A DNA stretch of 64,000 nucleotides from an uncultured Spirochaetales bacterium (GTDB taxonomy: Bacteria; Spirochaetota; Spirochaetia; Sphaerochaetales; Sphaerochaetaceae), in assembly GCA_949285905.1 (NCBI GenBank), contig CASDZV010000041.1:62001-126000 (forward strand), written 5' to 3'. Shown here in pieces: positions 15,960-25,177 of the stretch. How positions within the stretch are numbered: position 1 is the first letter of the stretch; each line of letters starts with the position of its first letter. Under the pieces are notes generated by a model. It had not been told where the DNA came from and ran no database searches. It worked only from the letters and a program-made list of their open reading frames with translations. The translations under genes were made by a program, and so were the position numbers.

Positions 15960-18900
15960 TTAATTCTCACTTTCTTTGAGGAGTTCTTTCAGCTTGTATC
16001 CGCTCTTTGCTTCTTTCTCAAAGAGCTCTTTCACATATTCATCTGGAGAGAAATCCTTTGATACTGGATTCAGTGCAATTGAAAGCGCGGAAAGCAGAAT
16101 CGCCCTCTGCACCTGTTCTTTGTTGTACCAGATTTCTCCCTGATACTCATTGCACTGTGCGAGGTTCTGTACGCCTTCATCATTCATTACAGCTGTGAAG
16201 AGGCTGAGAGAGGAATCTCCCTTCTTGTATTCTTTGCCAGCAGTTGTGAGTATTGCAGCTCCATGAGTTACGGCTCTTCTGCTGCTTTCATCATAACCAA
16301 GCTCATTGAATTCATATTCAAAGAAGGCATCTACAAGCAGCCTGTCTGCCTCTTCCATTGCCCCCCTGATGTCAAGCGAGGAAACGAACGGGTACAGGAC
16401 AAGAGATGAAGCAATTGTCAGGACAAGAGAGCTGTCTGCACTTGCCCAGGAAGAGAAGCATTTGCCTTTCTTGTCACGGAAGAGTGTTGCCAGTGTCCTG
16501 ATCTGTCTGATCATCGGTTTGGGTTCTATTTCTTCAGGAACAACGGCAATCTGTCCCTTGGCAGGCTCCTCAAGCGACTTGTAAACCTCCGGAATTGTTG
16601 TATAGCACTCTGCGATAGAGAGCAGGAGATCACGTTCTCCCTGCTTTGACAGTGTTCCGCTGATAAGTTCCCTGATGTGTTTCAGAGTCTCCTGAGTGCG
16701 CAGCATCTCCATTGCTTTGAAAAGCGGCTCAAGGCGAAGGAGTGCTACAGCTTTGCTGATGTTCTTGATTCCTTTTCTTCCGAACATTCTCCAGAGCTTC
16801 TCATAACTTCCATCTGTGTCCTCAACCTGTCTTATGTTCCAATAGACTTTAGCTTCATATCCATTCAGAGAGAATGAGAAGCCTTCGTCATAAAGCTGTA
16901 TGGATGGAATAATGTAAGTCAGACCATCTGTGAAGCAGTCAAGAAGCGCATAGTTGCGGCCACCGAAAGAAAGACCAAGGTTGTCGGCCAGCTTTGTCGT
17001 GACAGCTGTGCGTGAATCTTTGTCCTTCTTGAGCTTTGGTACCGAGATATTGATTGTTCCTCCACAAGCTTCGTACTGATTGTTGACAAGAACAAGTGTT
17101 CGCTCTGTGTCGATACCATTTACAAACGCATAGATTGATTCTTCCACGTTTCCATACTGATTATAGCAGTCATAGAGCTGGAAGTACTCGACTCCTGAGA
17201 ATAGGTAGCGGCGGCGGAAGAGGGGGAATACTCGTCTATAATGCTCTCCGACAAGCCATCCGTTAGGCTGTTCGTTGTAGTATGCTCTCTTGTATTCCAT
17301 GCCGTATTTCTCATGATAGCCTTCAATCTGTCCGTGTCCTACCATCGGTAGGCCCGGAAGCGTTGCGAGAAGCGTACAGACTGCGAAATACTTGTCGCCA
17401 TCTCCAAACTGCGCAATAGCAGTTTCCTCATCAGGGTTGTTCATGAAGTTAACATAACGCTTGAGAATCTCCGGCTCGAAAACAAGAGTGTTCTTGATGC
17501 CGAGTCTGTATTTCTGGTTCTCCTGATTCTTGAGCATGTTCATGAATGCGGAGTTATAGACACGGTGCATGCCGAGTGTGCGGACAAAATAGCCTTCCAT
17601 CATCCAGAAGGCTTCTGCCAGAAGAAGCGTGTCCGGAACTTCCTGGGCAATTCTGTCTACAACTTCTCTCCAGAACTCCTGCGGAATACGGCGGTTGAAC
17701 TCCTCATCACTGATAGCATAGCGTGCCCTGCCTGCAATATCTCCGCCATGTCCTGGTTTCGGATACCAAAGACGCTGGATATGGCGCTTTGCAAGAGTCA
17801 TTGCGGCATCAAAACGTATGATAGGGAAGTTCTTTGCAACATGGATAATTTTCTGAATGACAGCTTCACGTGTCGTAGGATTCAGGTAATCCAGCTGTGC
17901 TGTATCATTCCAGGGCATTGAAGTTCCATCATTTCCATGGAATATGTAACGTACCTGACCTGTGTGCTTATTGCGGAGCATGAAGGTTACAGCAGCATCT
18001 GTTCTGTTGTAATAATGATCCTCAATCTTCACTTCATAATCCGGATTATTCGATAGATCCGGACCGTTGTATGTATAAGAAGGATAAGGAGGCCAATCCT
18101 GCTGTACAAAATAATCCGGATGCTCATAGACCCAGTTTCCGTCGATACCTGTATGGTTAGGAACCATATCGGAGGCGAGACGGATGCCACGCTTTGAACA
18201 GCGCTGCCTGAGGTTATCCAGAGCCGCCCAGCCACCGATGGAAGAAGCTATCTCATAATCTTTCAAAGAGTAGGCAGAGGCTTCGGCATCTGGGTTGCCA
18301 CAGAGATTCTTGATCTTCTTGGAAGCTTCTGAACGCTCCCAGAGCCCGATAAGCCAGAGTGCTGTGAAACCGCGTTCTCTCAGGAGATCCAGCTCCTCAT
18401 CAGGAATCTGGTCGAGGCGTGTTATTGACCGCTTATACTGCTTTGAAAGCTGATCAAGCCATACAAGCGTGCATTTTGCCATCATGACAACACGGGGCAT
18501 CCAGTTTGAGTCATCAGAGAAGGCTTCGTATTCATTGAGATCGCTGTCTGAATAGTCTATGACATGTGTCGGTCCACCACCTCCGCCGACACCGCCTCTG
18601 TCTTTTTCCTCTTCGTGGATGTAATCAAGGGAAGTCATCAGAAGCTTTATAAGATCAGCGGGAAGGAATGCGCTCCATTCACGCAGAATATATCTGATCT
18701 GCTCTTCAAGAGAATTCGGATAAAGCCTTGCCGGAAGCTGCAGCATCGTGAAGATATCATCTGTATTAGGCTGTCCATTTCTCAGGTCATCCTTCACATA
18801 GGATGAGAGGATACTTGAAAGAGCTTTGCACTCTGGGGGGTATATAATCTGGTCAGGTGATACAAAGGGCTTAGATGCGGCGAGAAGAGCCGGATTCATC

Positions 18901-19325
18901 ATCAATACCTGATGAATGAAGAATCCTCTCATATCTTCTGTCATCCTCGTCGCTGCATCTGGTTTCTTTTCCTCCAGTGCTGGGGACGGGAATGTACGTG
19001 AATAGAATGACAGTGCATTTGAAAGCTCATCATTGGATGCGACAGTTGCTATACGGCGCGTGAAGAAATCACTCTGCCCATCTCCCATTCTTGCAGAGAG
19101 CACAATCTGGTAAATCAGATGCAGCACGGCAGAAGCATGAAGTTTTCCAGGAGATACAAAGCCGCTTTCAGCTCCGCTTTTCTTCAGTTCAGAGTTATAG
19201 CTGTAAGCAATAAGCGAAGCCTCTCTGTAGAGAAGATCGATGCTTTCATCGGTAGGGAATACCGGTCCGTTTATCTTTATCTTTTCCCTCGTGATAAAGG
19301 GTATTCTTAAATCCCGCTTTTCCAT
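15960..19325 (-). CDS. Large alpha-amylase family (GH13) protein
   Basis: This 1121-residue protein has no visible signal peptide, so it is probably cytoplasmic. Residues 1-300 are mostly helical and unrecognised, with a glycine run at 245-251. The GH13 barrel spans about 310-800. Region I DMVPNHTG has D386, the nucleophile motif RFDAAM has D506, and the acid/base motif LLLAEAFW has E571. The third Asp is probably D632 in FMNNPDEETA, where the usual His before it is replaced by Pro. The helical C-terminal ~300 residues are unassigned. It likely acts on alpha-glucans such as glycogen or maltodextrin; transglycosylase activity is possible. GAGGG precedes the ATG. Confidence 0.85.
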   Translation of the reverse strand: MEKRDLRIPFITREKIKINGPVFPTDESIDLLYREASLIAYSYNSELKKSGAESGFVSPGKLHASAVLHLIYQIVLSARMGDGQSDFFTRRIATVASNDELSNALSFYSRTFPSPALEEKKPDAATRMTEDMRGFFIHQVLMMNPALLAASKPFVSPDQIIYPPECKALSSILSSYVKDDLRNGQPNTDDIFTMLQLPARLYPNSLEEQIRYILREWSAFLPADLIKLLMTSLDYIHEEEKDRGGVGGGGGPTHVIDYSDSDLNEYEAFSDDSNWMPRVVMMAKCTLVWLDQLSKQYKRSITRLDQIPDEELDLLRERGFTALWLIGLWERSEASKKIKNLCGNPDAEASAYSLKDYEIASSIGGWAALDNLRQRCSKRGIRLASDMVPNHTGIDGNWVYEHPDYFVQQDWPPYPSYTYNGPDLSNNPDYEVKIEDHYYNRTDAAVTFMLRNKHTGQVRYIFHGNDGTSMPWNDTAQLDYLNPTTREAVIQKIIHVAKNFPIIRFDAAMTLAKRHIQRLWYPKPGHGGDIAGRARYAISDEEFNRRIPQEFWREVVDRIAQEVPDTLLLAEAFWMMEGYFVRTLGMHRVYNSAFMNMLKNQENQKYRLGIKNTLVFEPEILKRYVNFMNNPDEETAIAQFGDGDKYFAVCTLLATLPGLPMVGHGQIEGYHEKYGMEYKRAYYNEQPNGWLVGEHYRRVFPLFRRRYLFSGVEYFQLYDCYNQYGNVEESIYAFVNGIDTERTLVLVNNQYEACGGTINISVPKLKKDKDSRTAVTTKLADNLGLSFGGRNYALLDCFTDGLTYIIPSIQLYDEGFSFSLNGYEAKVYWNIRQVEDTDGSYEKLWRMFGRKGIKNISKAVALLRLEPLFKAMEMLRTQETLKHIRELISGTLSKQGERDLLLSIAECYTTIPEVYKSLEEPAKGQIAVVPEEIEPKPMIRQIRTLATLFRDKKGKCFSSWASADSSLVLTIASSLVLYPFVSSLDIRGAMEEADRLLVDAFFEYEFNELGYDESSRRAVTHGAAILTTAGKEYKKGDSSLSLFTAVMNDEGVQNLAQCNEYQGEIWYNKEQVQRAILLSALSIALNPVSKDFSPDEYVKELFEKEAKSGYKLKELLKESEN

Positions 19326-19393
19326 TCCAACCCTCTTTTAGTACACACTATCCTATCATAGAAACAGGGGTCTTTTAAGCTTATTTTGCGGTT

Positions 19394-20236
19394 TTAGTGT
19401 GAAGAGAGGAAAAGTCCTGCAAGTGTGAGAACTGTTCCAAGCACCGATAATGCACCCAGTGACTCTTTCAGAATGATGGATGAAGCGATTACGGTGACAA
19501 CTGGCACAAGGTATATGAATACGCTTGTTTTCATTGCGCCAAGCTTCTTTACCGCTATATTCCACAGCACGAAGCACAGTGCGGAGGCGAAGACACCGAG
19601 AAATAGCAGGTTGAATATATTTTCTGCTGTGAACATGTTCCTTTCCATGCCAATGCCATTCCAGAAAAGAAGAGGAATGGAGATGAACATAAGACCATAG
19701 ATGAAAGACCGGCGTACTGTGTGTATCTCAAGGTATCCGAATGTGCTTATTTTCTTTGTAATGATTGCATACACAGCCCAAAGCGCAGCCGCAAGAAGCG
19801 CAAGGAAGTCTCCTATGAGGCTCTCCATGCTTAGCCCAAGGGAGTCAAGGCTCATCATTGCAATGCCTGCAACGGCTGAAGCAAATCCTATGAAAAACCA
19901 TTTTGATTTCTTTTCCCGGGAAAAAAGCGCGGTGAAAAGCGGGGCTGTTGAGACGATGACGCCGCTGTTTGATGCACTTGTCCATAACATGGATGCATTC
20001 TCGAGGAAATAGTACAGGAATATGCCTGTTGCTCCTGCTGCTATGAAATACTTCTCTTCCTTCCATCCTTGGGAATGAAAGAATCTTGGAGAAATTGCGA
20101 AGAGAGCAATACTCCCGATGATGAATCTTATTGCAAGTATCTCAACTGGGGTGAATGTGAGAAGCAGAATCTTCGTTGATACAAATGTCAGACCCCAGAT
20201 CAGTACAGTAAGAGAGGCTGCTGCATAGCCATTCAT
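19394..20236 (-). CDS. EamA/DMT-family transporter
   Basis: This 280-residue inner-membrane protein has ten hydrophobic helices in two EamA repeats. The first begins VLIWGLTFVSTKILL, and the second begins near FLALLAAALWAVYAIITKK. It ends with VLKESLG-like residues and a short hydrophilic tail. Drug/metabolite transporters of this family export amino acids, nucleosides or other metabolites; the substrate here is unknown. Its start overlaps the pth stop by 4 bases, so it is the last gene of an FMN reductase-pth-EamA operon. Confidence 0.9.
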   Translation of the reverse strand: MNGYAAASLTVLIWGLTFVSTKILLLTFTPVEILAIRFIIGSIALFAISPRFFHSQGWKEEKYFIAAGATGIFLYYFLENASMLWTSASNSGVIVSTAPLFTALFSREKKSKWFFIGFASAVAGIAMMSLDSLGLSMESLIGDFLALLAAALWAVYAIITKKISTFGYLEIHTVRRSFIYGLMFISIPLLFWNGIGMERNMFTAENIFNLLFLGVFASALCFVLWNIAVKKLGAMKTSVFIYLVPVVTVIASSIILKESLGALSVLGTVLTLAGLFLSSH

Positions 20237-20754
20237 ACAACAACCTCTGCTTCATTCTCAGGTGTTGTAATTGCAGTCCTGAGCAACGGGAAGAGGGATG
20301 TGAGCGTAATTGTCTCATCCTTTGTGAATGGCGATGTGACATACAGCCTGACATCTCCGTGCTTCGGTCGTCCTATACCAATCCTGAGGCGGTAGAACTG
20401 ATCAGATCCAAGACGCTCCTTGATGTTCCTAAGCCCGTTATGGCCCTGCAGTCCCCCTCCTTTCTGCAGTCTTGCTTTTCCCATAGGCAGTTCAAGATCG
20501 TCATGTATGATAAGAATTTCCTCTGCTTTCAGTTTGTAGAACGAAGCAGCTTCAGAGACAGCTGTTCCCGAGAGATTCATCATCGTCATTGGTTTTAAAA
20601 TCTTCTTGCCCTCTGCTTCCGTGTAAGCTGAGTGGAATTTCACTTGCCATGAAGCATCCGGATAGAGATAGTCAGAGAAAAGGAAGCCAGCATTGTGGCG
20701 AGTCGTTTTATACTCCTTTCCCGGGTTGCCAAGAAAAACAAAGAGCCTGATCAT
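20233..20754 (-). CDS. pth: Peptidyl-tRNA hydrolase
   Basis: This 173-residue enzyme frees tRNA from peptidyl-tRNAs dropped by ribosomes. The N-terminal signature FLGNPGKEYKTTRHNAGF includes the catalytic His. The DDLELPMGKARLQKGGGLQGHNGLRNI segment carries the conserved Asp and the substrate-binding loop. It is slightly shorter than the usual 185-195 residues because the C-terminal lid region is trimmed. Four-base overlaps on both sides (20751-20754 and 20233-20236) tie it to the FMN reductase and EamA genes. Confidence 0.95.
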   Translation of the reverse strand: MIRLFVFLGNPGKEYKTTRHNAGFLFSDYLYPDASWQVKFHSAYTEAEGKKILKPMTMMNLSGTAVSEAASFYKLKAEEILIIHDDLELPMGKARLQKGGGLQGHNGLRNIKERLGSDQFYRLRIGIGRPKHGDVRLYVTSPFTKDETITLTSLFPLLRTAITTPENEAEVVV

Positions 20755-21305
20755 ACGCCAATGAATGAAAGAAAGCGCTCTGCCTGGTTCTCAAGCATTT
20801 TTCTTCTGTCTTCGTCGAGGAGGAACGTATCTGAAGCAAACTCTTCTCCTGTGAGTGCTATTCCGGTCTCTTCCCCATCCATATGTTTCATCTTTGCAAA
20901 AACTGCGAAGTCTGCAAGATGCTTTCTGACATTTCTCGTTCCCATCTTCCCTCCGGCACCGGAAAACGTCACAGGTATTGATGTGAGGGCTGTTATCCTT
21001 TCCGGATCATCTTTCACAAGCGGCCTTGAAAGCCAGTCCAGAAGGTTTTTCAGTCCTCCAGGGATATTGAAGTTATATTCAGGTGAGAAGATCCAGATAC
21101 CATCTGCTGCCATAATCTCATCTCTGACTCTCTGCACTTCAGGTGGAGCAGGGTACTCTTCATCCTGATTGAAAAGAGGAATTGAAGCATAGTCCAGAAA
21201 TGAAATCTGTACTCTTTCTTTTATGATGGCGGCCACCGCTTCTGAGAGTGCTTTGTTGAATGAATGCTCTCTTCTGGAGCCTACAATGAAGATTATCTTT
21301 TTCAT
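20751..21305 (-). CDS. NADPH-dependent FMN reductase family protein
   Basis: This 184-residue flavodoxin-fold protein has the phosphate-binding loop near the N-terminus (IVGSRREHSFNKAL). The family signature SPEYNFNIPGGLKNLLDWLSRP contacts the flavin and dimer interface. Members reduce FMN, quinones or azo compounds with NAD(P)H; the physiological substrate is unknown. A GAGGA ribosome site precedes the ATG. It leads a three-gene operon with pth and the EamA transporter. Confidence 0.88.
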   Translation of the reverse strand: MKKIIFIVGSRREHSFNKALSEAVAAIIKERVQISFLDYASIPLFNQDEEYPAPPEVQRVRDEIMAADGIWIFSPEYNFNIPGGLKNLLDWLSRPLVKDDPERITALTSIPVTFSGAGGKMGTRNVRKHLADFAVFAKMKHMDGEETGIALTGEEFASDTFLLDEDRRKMLENQAERFLSFIGV

Positions 21306-21391
21306 ATTGTCCTCAGTTCTTGAGGATATATAGAAATTACTTTTCAGTGAAGGCTATTCCTTTGTCTGCCTGCAAAGGGTAGAATATACGC

Positions 21392-21403
21392 GTGCATATG
21401 CAC
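21392..21403. promoter_or_regulatory. Perfect 12-base palindrome before a small membrane protein gene
   Basis: GTGCATATGCAC lies 14 bases upstream of the start codon at 21418 and just after a TAGAAT -10-like element (21380-21385). The position near the transcription start suits an operator; the regulator is unknown. Confidence 0.35.
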
Positions 21404-21417
21404 ATGGAGGAAGTTAT

Positions 21418-21828
21418 ATGGCAACTAGCAAGGTAAACGGGGATTTCATCCTCAAGATTCTTGTCGGAATCCTGTTTGTTGTGATTGGTATTGAAGGAAT
21501 TGCAGATTTCGGAGGCAACGCGCTTTATGATGAGCTTGATCAGACTTTTGATATCATAGTAGGTGTTGTGCTGCTTGTAGCAGGTCTTCTCCTGATAGTT
21601 CCGTCGTTCATTGGAGGAATCAAGGCATCTTTTATTAAGGTCTCAACACTCGTCGTTCTTGTTGCATGGATTATTTTCATCGTGCTTGAGGATTTCGTGT
21701 ATGGACTTGGCGGCCTCAATGGTGATGAGTGGTTCCTGTGGCTTGAAGACCTGATTTATCATCTGCTTATTCTTTACTGTATCTATCGTGTCGCATCACC
21801 TGCTGTAAGAAAGCTGGGAAATAAGTAA
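21418..21828 (+). CDS. Small four-helix membrane protein, unknown function
   Basis: This 136-residue protein was not recognised. It has four hydrophobic segments (about 10-30, 43-62, 73-95 and 108-125), with acidic loops such as ALYDELDQTFD and GLNGDEWFLWLEDL and a basic C-terminus. A GGAGGAAG ribosome site precedes the ATG, so it is a real, translated gene. It stands alone, divergent from the FMN reductase operon and convergent with nth, whose stop directly abuts its own. No function is suggested by context. Confidence 0.75.
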   Translation: MATSKVNGDFILKILVGILFVVIGIEGIADFGGNALYDELDQTFDIIVGVVLLVAGLLLIVPSFIGGIKASFIKVSTLVVLVAWIIFIVLEDFVYGLGGLNGDEWFLWLEDLIYHLLILYCIYRVASPAVRKLGNK

Positions 21829-22494
21829 TCAGCGGTGTTTGATGATTCCCTTCTTCGGACAGCGCTCCTGTTTCGGGCATAGCGAGCAGAAGGGAGAGAC
21901 AGGTGTACATACTTTCTGCCCATAGCGTACAAGCAGCTCATTGAGAGATATCCAGAAACGCCTGGGCAGAATTTTTCTCAGTTCTTTTTCCGTTTCTTCT
22001 GCAGTTTTTGTATCCGTCCAGCCCATACGGTTCACGATTTGATGGACATGGCAGTCAACACAGATAGCATCGAGCCCATACCCCAGGTTAAGTACAAGAG
22101 ATGCGGTTTTGATGCCAACGCCAGGAAGAGCCATGAGAGTGTCCATGTCATCTGGTATGCTGCCATGAAAATTATCAAGGAGTATCTGGGCTATATGCTT
22201 CAGCTGTTCTCCTTTCCTTCTGTAGAATCCTGCAGGTTTTATGATTTCAGCTATTGTCTCTGCATCCAGTGAGGCAAGAGTTTCCACATCCGGTGCTGCT
22301 GCAAACAGCCGCTTTGAAGCAGACAACGTGACTTCATCTTTCGTCCTGAGACTGATCAGCGTTGAGATGAGCACGCGATAAGGATTCCTGTCTTCTTCTG
22401 CAATGAGACTGACAGAAGGAAGCGGGGAACCCATGCGTTCAAGAGTCTCCTGAAAAGATGTGAATATGGTGTCGATATATTTCTCATCAAGCAT
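21829..22494 (-). CDS. nth: Endonuclease III (DNA glycosylase/AP lyase)
   Basis: This 221-residue base-excision repair enzyme removes oxidised pyrimidines. The helix-hairpin-helix LPGVGIKTA contains the catalytic Lys, and VDCHVHQIVNRMGW contains the catalytic Asp; the usual Thr of VDTHV is Cys here. The C-terminal [4Fe-4S] site follows the standard C-x6-C-x2-C-x5-C pattern (CTPVSPFCSLCPKQERC). A start 15 codons earlier (22539) is also open and has an AAGGA further upstream. I preferred 22494 because the divergent gene's promoter (-35 at 22504) would otherwise lie inside nth. Confidence 0.9.
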   Translation of the reverse strand: MLDEKYIDTIFTSFQETLERMGSPLPSVSLIAEEDRNPYRVLISTLISLRTKDEVTLSASKRLFAAAPDVETLASLDAETIAEIIKPAGFYRRKGEQLKHIAQILLDNFHGSIPDDMDTLMALPGVGIKTASLVLNLGYGLDAICVDCHVHQIVNRMGWTDTKTAEETEKELRKILPRRFWISLNELLVRYGQKVCTPVSPFCSLCPKQERCPKKGIIKHR

Positions 22495-22503
22495 GTTGTC
22501 ACG

Positions 22504-22532
22504 TTGACCAAATTCTCTGGAAAAGCTAGCGT
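22504..22532 (+). promoter_or_regulatory. Promoter of the DAHP synthase fusion gene
   Basis: TTGACC (22504-22509) and TAGCGT (22527-22532) are 17 bases apart, and the start codon follows 7 bases after the -10, with no ribosome-binding site. The -10 match is weak. Confidence 0.4.
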
Positions 22533-22539
22533 TTCCCAT

Positions 22540-24462
22540 ATGATTGTCATCCTTAAACAGGGTATAACACCCCAGGAAAAAGATAAAGTAAGGTCCTTCC
22601 TTTCTGAGAAGGGTTTTATCGTCAAGGAAATCGTTGGACAGCAGGATACTGTTCTCGGTGCTGTCGGAAAGGTCTCAATCGATCCGCGCACAGTTGAGCT
22701 TATGCCGGGAGTCAGCTCTGTTGTTCCTATCTCAAAGCCTTACAAGCTCGCTTCGCGCGAGATGAAGAAGGAAGATACAATAGTCCAGGTCGGCAAGGTA
22801 AAGATCGGAGGCAACAGAGTTGCTGTCATAGCTGGACCATGCGCTGTTGAGAACTATGATCAGATCATGACTATCGCGGAATCTGTAAGGGAAGCGGGTG
22901 CTGTCATGCTCCGCGGAGGTGCATTCAAGCCTCGTACAAGCCCTTATGCGTTCCAGGGACTTGGAGAAGAAGGACTGAAGCTGTTAAAGAAAGCCGGAGA
23001 AGCCTTTGACATGCCTATCACATCAGAAGTTGTATCTCCTTCAGATGTGAAGATGATGGCTGAATATGTCGACATGTTCCAGATCGGTGCCAGAAATATG
23101 CAGAACTTCGAGCTTCTGAAGGAGGTCGGCAAGACGGGAATGCCTGTTCTTCTCAAGCGGGGACTCTCAGCTACTATTGAGGAATGGCTTATGGCGGCTG
23201 AGTATCTGATGGCTTCTGGAACAGATCAGGTAGTGCTCTGCGAGAGGGGGATCAGGACATATGAGAAAGCAACAAGGAACACACTCGATTGCTCTGCGAT
23301 CCCTGTTGTGCAGAAGCTTACACATCTGCCTGTTATCGGGGATCCGTCACATGCAACAGGTATCCGGGACATGGTCGCGCCGATGAGTCTCGCGATTGTA
23401 GCATCCGGAGCCTCTGGAGTGATTGTAGAAGTTCACAACTGTCCGGAGAAGGCTCTTTCAGATGGGCCTCAGTCTTTGTTCCCTTCTCAGTTCAAGAAGC
23501 TTGTTCATGATATCCAGGCACTCTGTCCTGTTGTCGGTAAGAGTCTCGAGAAGATACCACGTGTGCTTCCTGAGAGCATGAAGACACAGCAGGAAGAGAA
23601 GAAGAGTGCTGATTTCTCAGCAATCACTGTTTCTTTCCAGGGCGTCAGGGGAGCCTTTTCCGAACTTGCTGCCCGCCGTTCATTTGATGAGGACGTGCAG
23701 CTGTTGCCTTGCCATTCTTTCTCTGATGCATTCGATGCTGTATCTTCCGGGAAGGCTAAGTACGGAGTTTTGCCTGTTGAGAATACTCTTGGTGGAACCG
23801 TCTATGATACGCTTGATCTGTTAGCAATGCATCCTGAGCTTACTGTCGTCGGAGAGCAGCAGGTCAGAGTCATGCATAATCTCATCACGATTCCAGGGAC
23901 AAAAATCGAGGAAATCAGAAAAGTCTATTCACATCCCCAGGGCCTTCAGCAGTGCCGTGCTTTCCTCGATAAAGAGCTTCCGGATGCAGAGCGTGTCCCA
24001 TTCTTTGATACAGCTGGGGCTGTAGAGTATATTGCAAAACTCGGAGATAAATCTGTTGCCGCGATTGCAGGTTCTCCAGCTGCGCATTACTACGGAATGG
24101 AAGTGCTCAGACAGGGTATCGAGACAGATGCCTCAAACTATACACGTTTCTATATTCTTGCAAGAGAAGAGAACGAGAGCATCTATCGTTCGCAGGCGGA
24201 GCTGAATAAGGCAGCTCTCTCGTTTTCTGTCTCAGATGAGCCGGGTGCGCTTATGGATGTTCTCAAGACCATCGCAGATGATGGTGTGAATATGACAAAA
24301 CTTGAATCAAGGCCAATACCAGGCAAGCCATGGGAGTATCTTTTCTTTGTCGAGCTTCAGCTTCCTTCTGACAAGGCGGTATTCGAAAAACTCACAGAAG
24401 AGATCAGAGCGAAAGCTGTCTCATTCAGGGTGCTTGGCGTCTATTCCTCGGTAATCGGATGA
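22540..24462 (+). CDS. Fusion of DAHP synthase (type I-beta) and prephenate dehydratase
   Basis: This 640-residue protein carries the first step of the shikimate pathway and the prephenate-to-phenylpyruvate step of phenylalanine synthesis. Residues 1-70 are a ferredoxin-like regulatory domain. The DAHP synthase barrel covers about 85-345 (VIAGPCAVEN, LRGGAFKPRTSPYAFQG, GDPSHATG). A linker leads to prephenate dehydratase at about 365-545 (FQGVRGAFSE, GVLPVENTLGGTV, NYTRFYI with the essential TRF). The C-terminal ACT domain (ALSFSVSDEPGALMDVL, ESRPIPGKPWEYLFFVE) normally senses phenylalanine. It overlaps the DUF4416 gene by 4 bases. No chorismate mutase domain is present. Confidence 0.92.
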   Translation: MIVILKQGITPQEKDKVRSFLSEKGFIVKEIVGQQDTVLGAVGKVSIDPRTVELMPGVSSVVPISKPYKLASREMKKEDTIVQVGKVKIGGNRVAVIAGPCAVENYDQIMTIAESVREAGAVMLRGGAFKPRTSPYAFQGLGEEGLKLLKKAGEAFDMPITSEVVSPSDVKMMAEYVDMFQIGARNMQNFELLKEVGKTGMPVLLKRGLSATIEEWLMAAEYLMASGTDQVVLCERGIRTYEKATRNTLDCSAIPVVQKLTHLPVIGDPSHATGIRDMVAPMSLAIVASGASGVIVEVHNCPEKALSDGPQSLFPSQFKKLVHDIQALCPVVGKSLEKIPRVLPESMKTQQEEKKSADFSAITVSFQGVRGAFSELAARRSFDEDVQLLPCHSFSDAFDAVSSGKAKYGVLPVENTLGGTVYDTLDLLAMHPELTVVGEQQVRVMHNLITIPGTKIEEIRKVYSHPQGLQQCRAFLDKELPDAERVPFFDTAGAVEYIAKLGDKSVAAIAGSPAAHYYGMEVLRQGIETDASNYTRFYILAREENESIYRSQAELNKAALSFSVSDEPGALMDVLKTIADDGVNMTKLESRPIPGKPWEYLFFVELQLPSDKAVFEKLTEEIRAKAVSFRVLGVYSSVIG

Positions 24463-24980
24463 TTCAGAAACCTTATGAGAAAGTGATGCTTTTTATGGGA
24501 GTCCTCTCAGTAAGAGGATTCCCTGAAGCTCTTAAGGATGAGCTTGAGGCGTTGTATGGACCTGTTTCCGTTATCTCTTCCCCGATGCCTTTCAGCTTCA
24601 CAGATTATTATGTGCCGGAAATGGGCAATGAAATTGAGCGTTTTTTCATAGCGTTTGACAACCTCGTTACACCTGACAGCCTTGCCAGAATAAAGACAGA
24701 AACAAATGAGATTGAGATGAAATATGCCATTGAGGGCAAACGTTCTGTAAATCTTGATCCGGGGCTTATAACAGAAGGGAATATTGTACTTGCTACAACG
24801 AAGAACAGAGCACATAGAATAGCTATCGGAATGTCTCTTTATGCTGAGGTGACGCTAATTTATCACAGCAAAGGATTTGAATCTTTTCCATGGACATATG
24901 CTGATTACCGTTCTGAAGAGGTGCAGAACATACTGCTTGCTTTCAGAAAACAATATTTGCAGCTGAGAAAAGCACGCTGA
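24459..24980 (+). CDS. DUF4416 family protein
   Basis: This 173-residue protein matches DUF4416 through PFSFTDYYVPEMG near residues 45-57, the VNLDPG motif near 100, the LATTKNRAHRI segment and a C-terminal FPWTYADYR. The family is known from spirochaetes and thermophilic bacteria; its function is undetermined. The start codon overlaps the preceding stop (ATGA), so it is made with the aromatic biosynthesis fusion protein, though a link to that pathway is only suggested by this coupling. The following 197 bases (24981-25177) hold a weak T-run hairpin near 25015-25055 and no gene. Confidence 0.85.
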   Translation: MIQKPYEKVMLFMGVLSVRGFPEALKDELEALYGPVSVISSPMPFSFTDYYVPEMGNEIERFFIAFDNLVTPDSLARIKTETNEIEMKYAIEGKRSVNLDPGLITEGNIVLATTKNRAHRIAIGMSLYAEVTLIYHSKGFESFPWTYADYRSEEVQNILLAFRKQYLQLRKAR

Positions 24981-25177
24981 TAAGTAGCTTATCTGAAAAT
25001 CCATATAAGAATGGAAAAGACCTTGTCGATTTCGATAATTGAGATCTTTTTTTGCCGTAAGCGAGTGCTCGTTAAAGCTGCAGCCAGAATGACATTAGGC
25101 TTGTCCTGAAGGTTGTTGACGCCAAATAAACATGGATGAAAGTTAGCCAGAGAGCGGGTTCTGAAAGTATATATAGT

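Noticed and set aside
24981-25177. Terminator or small RNA after the DUF4416 gene
   Set aside because: There is a T7 run near 25050 but no convincing stem before it, so it was not listed as a feature.
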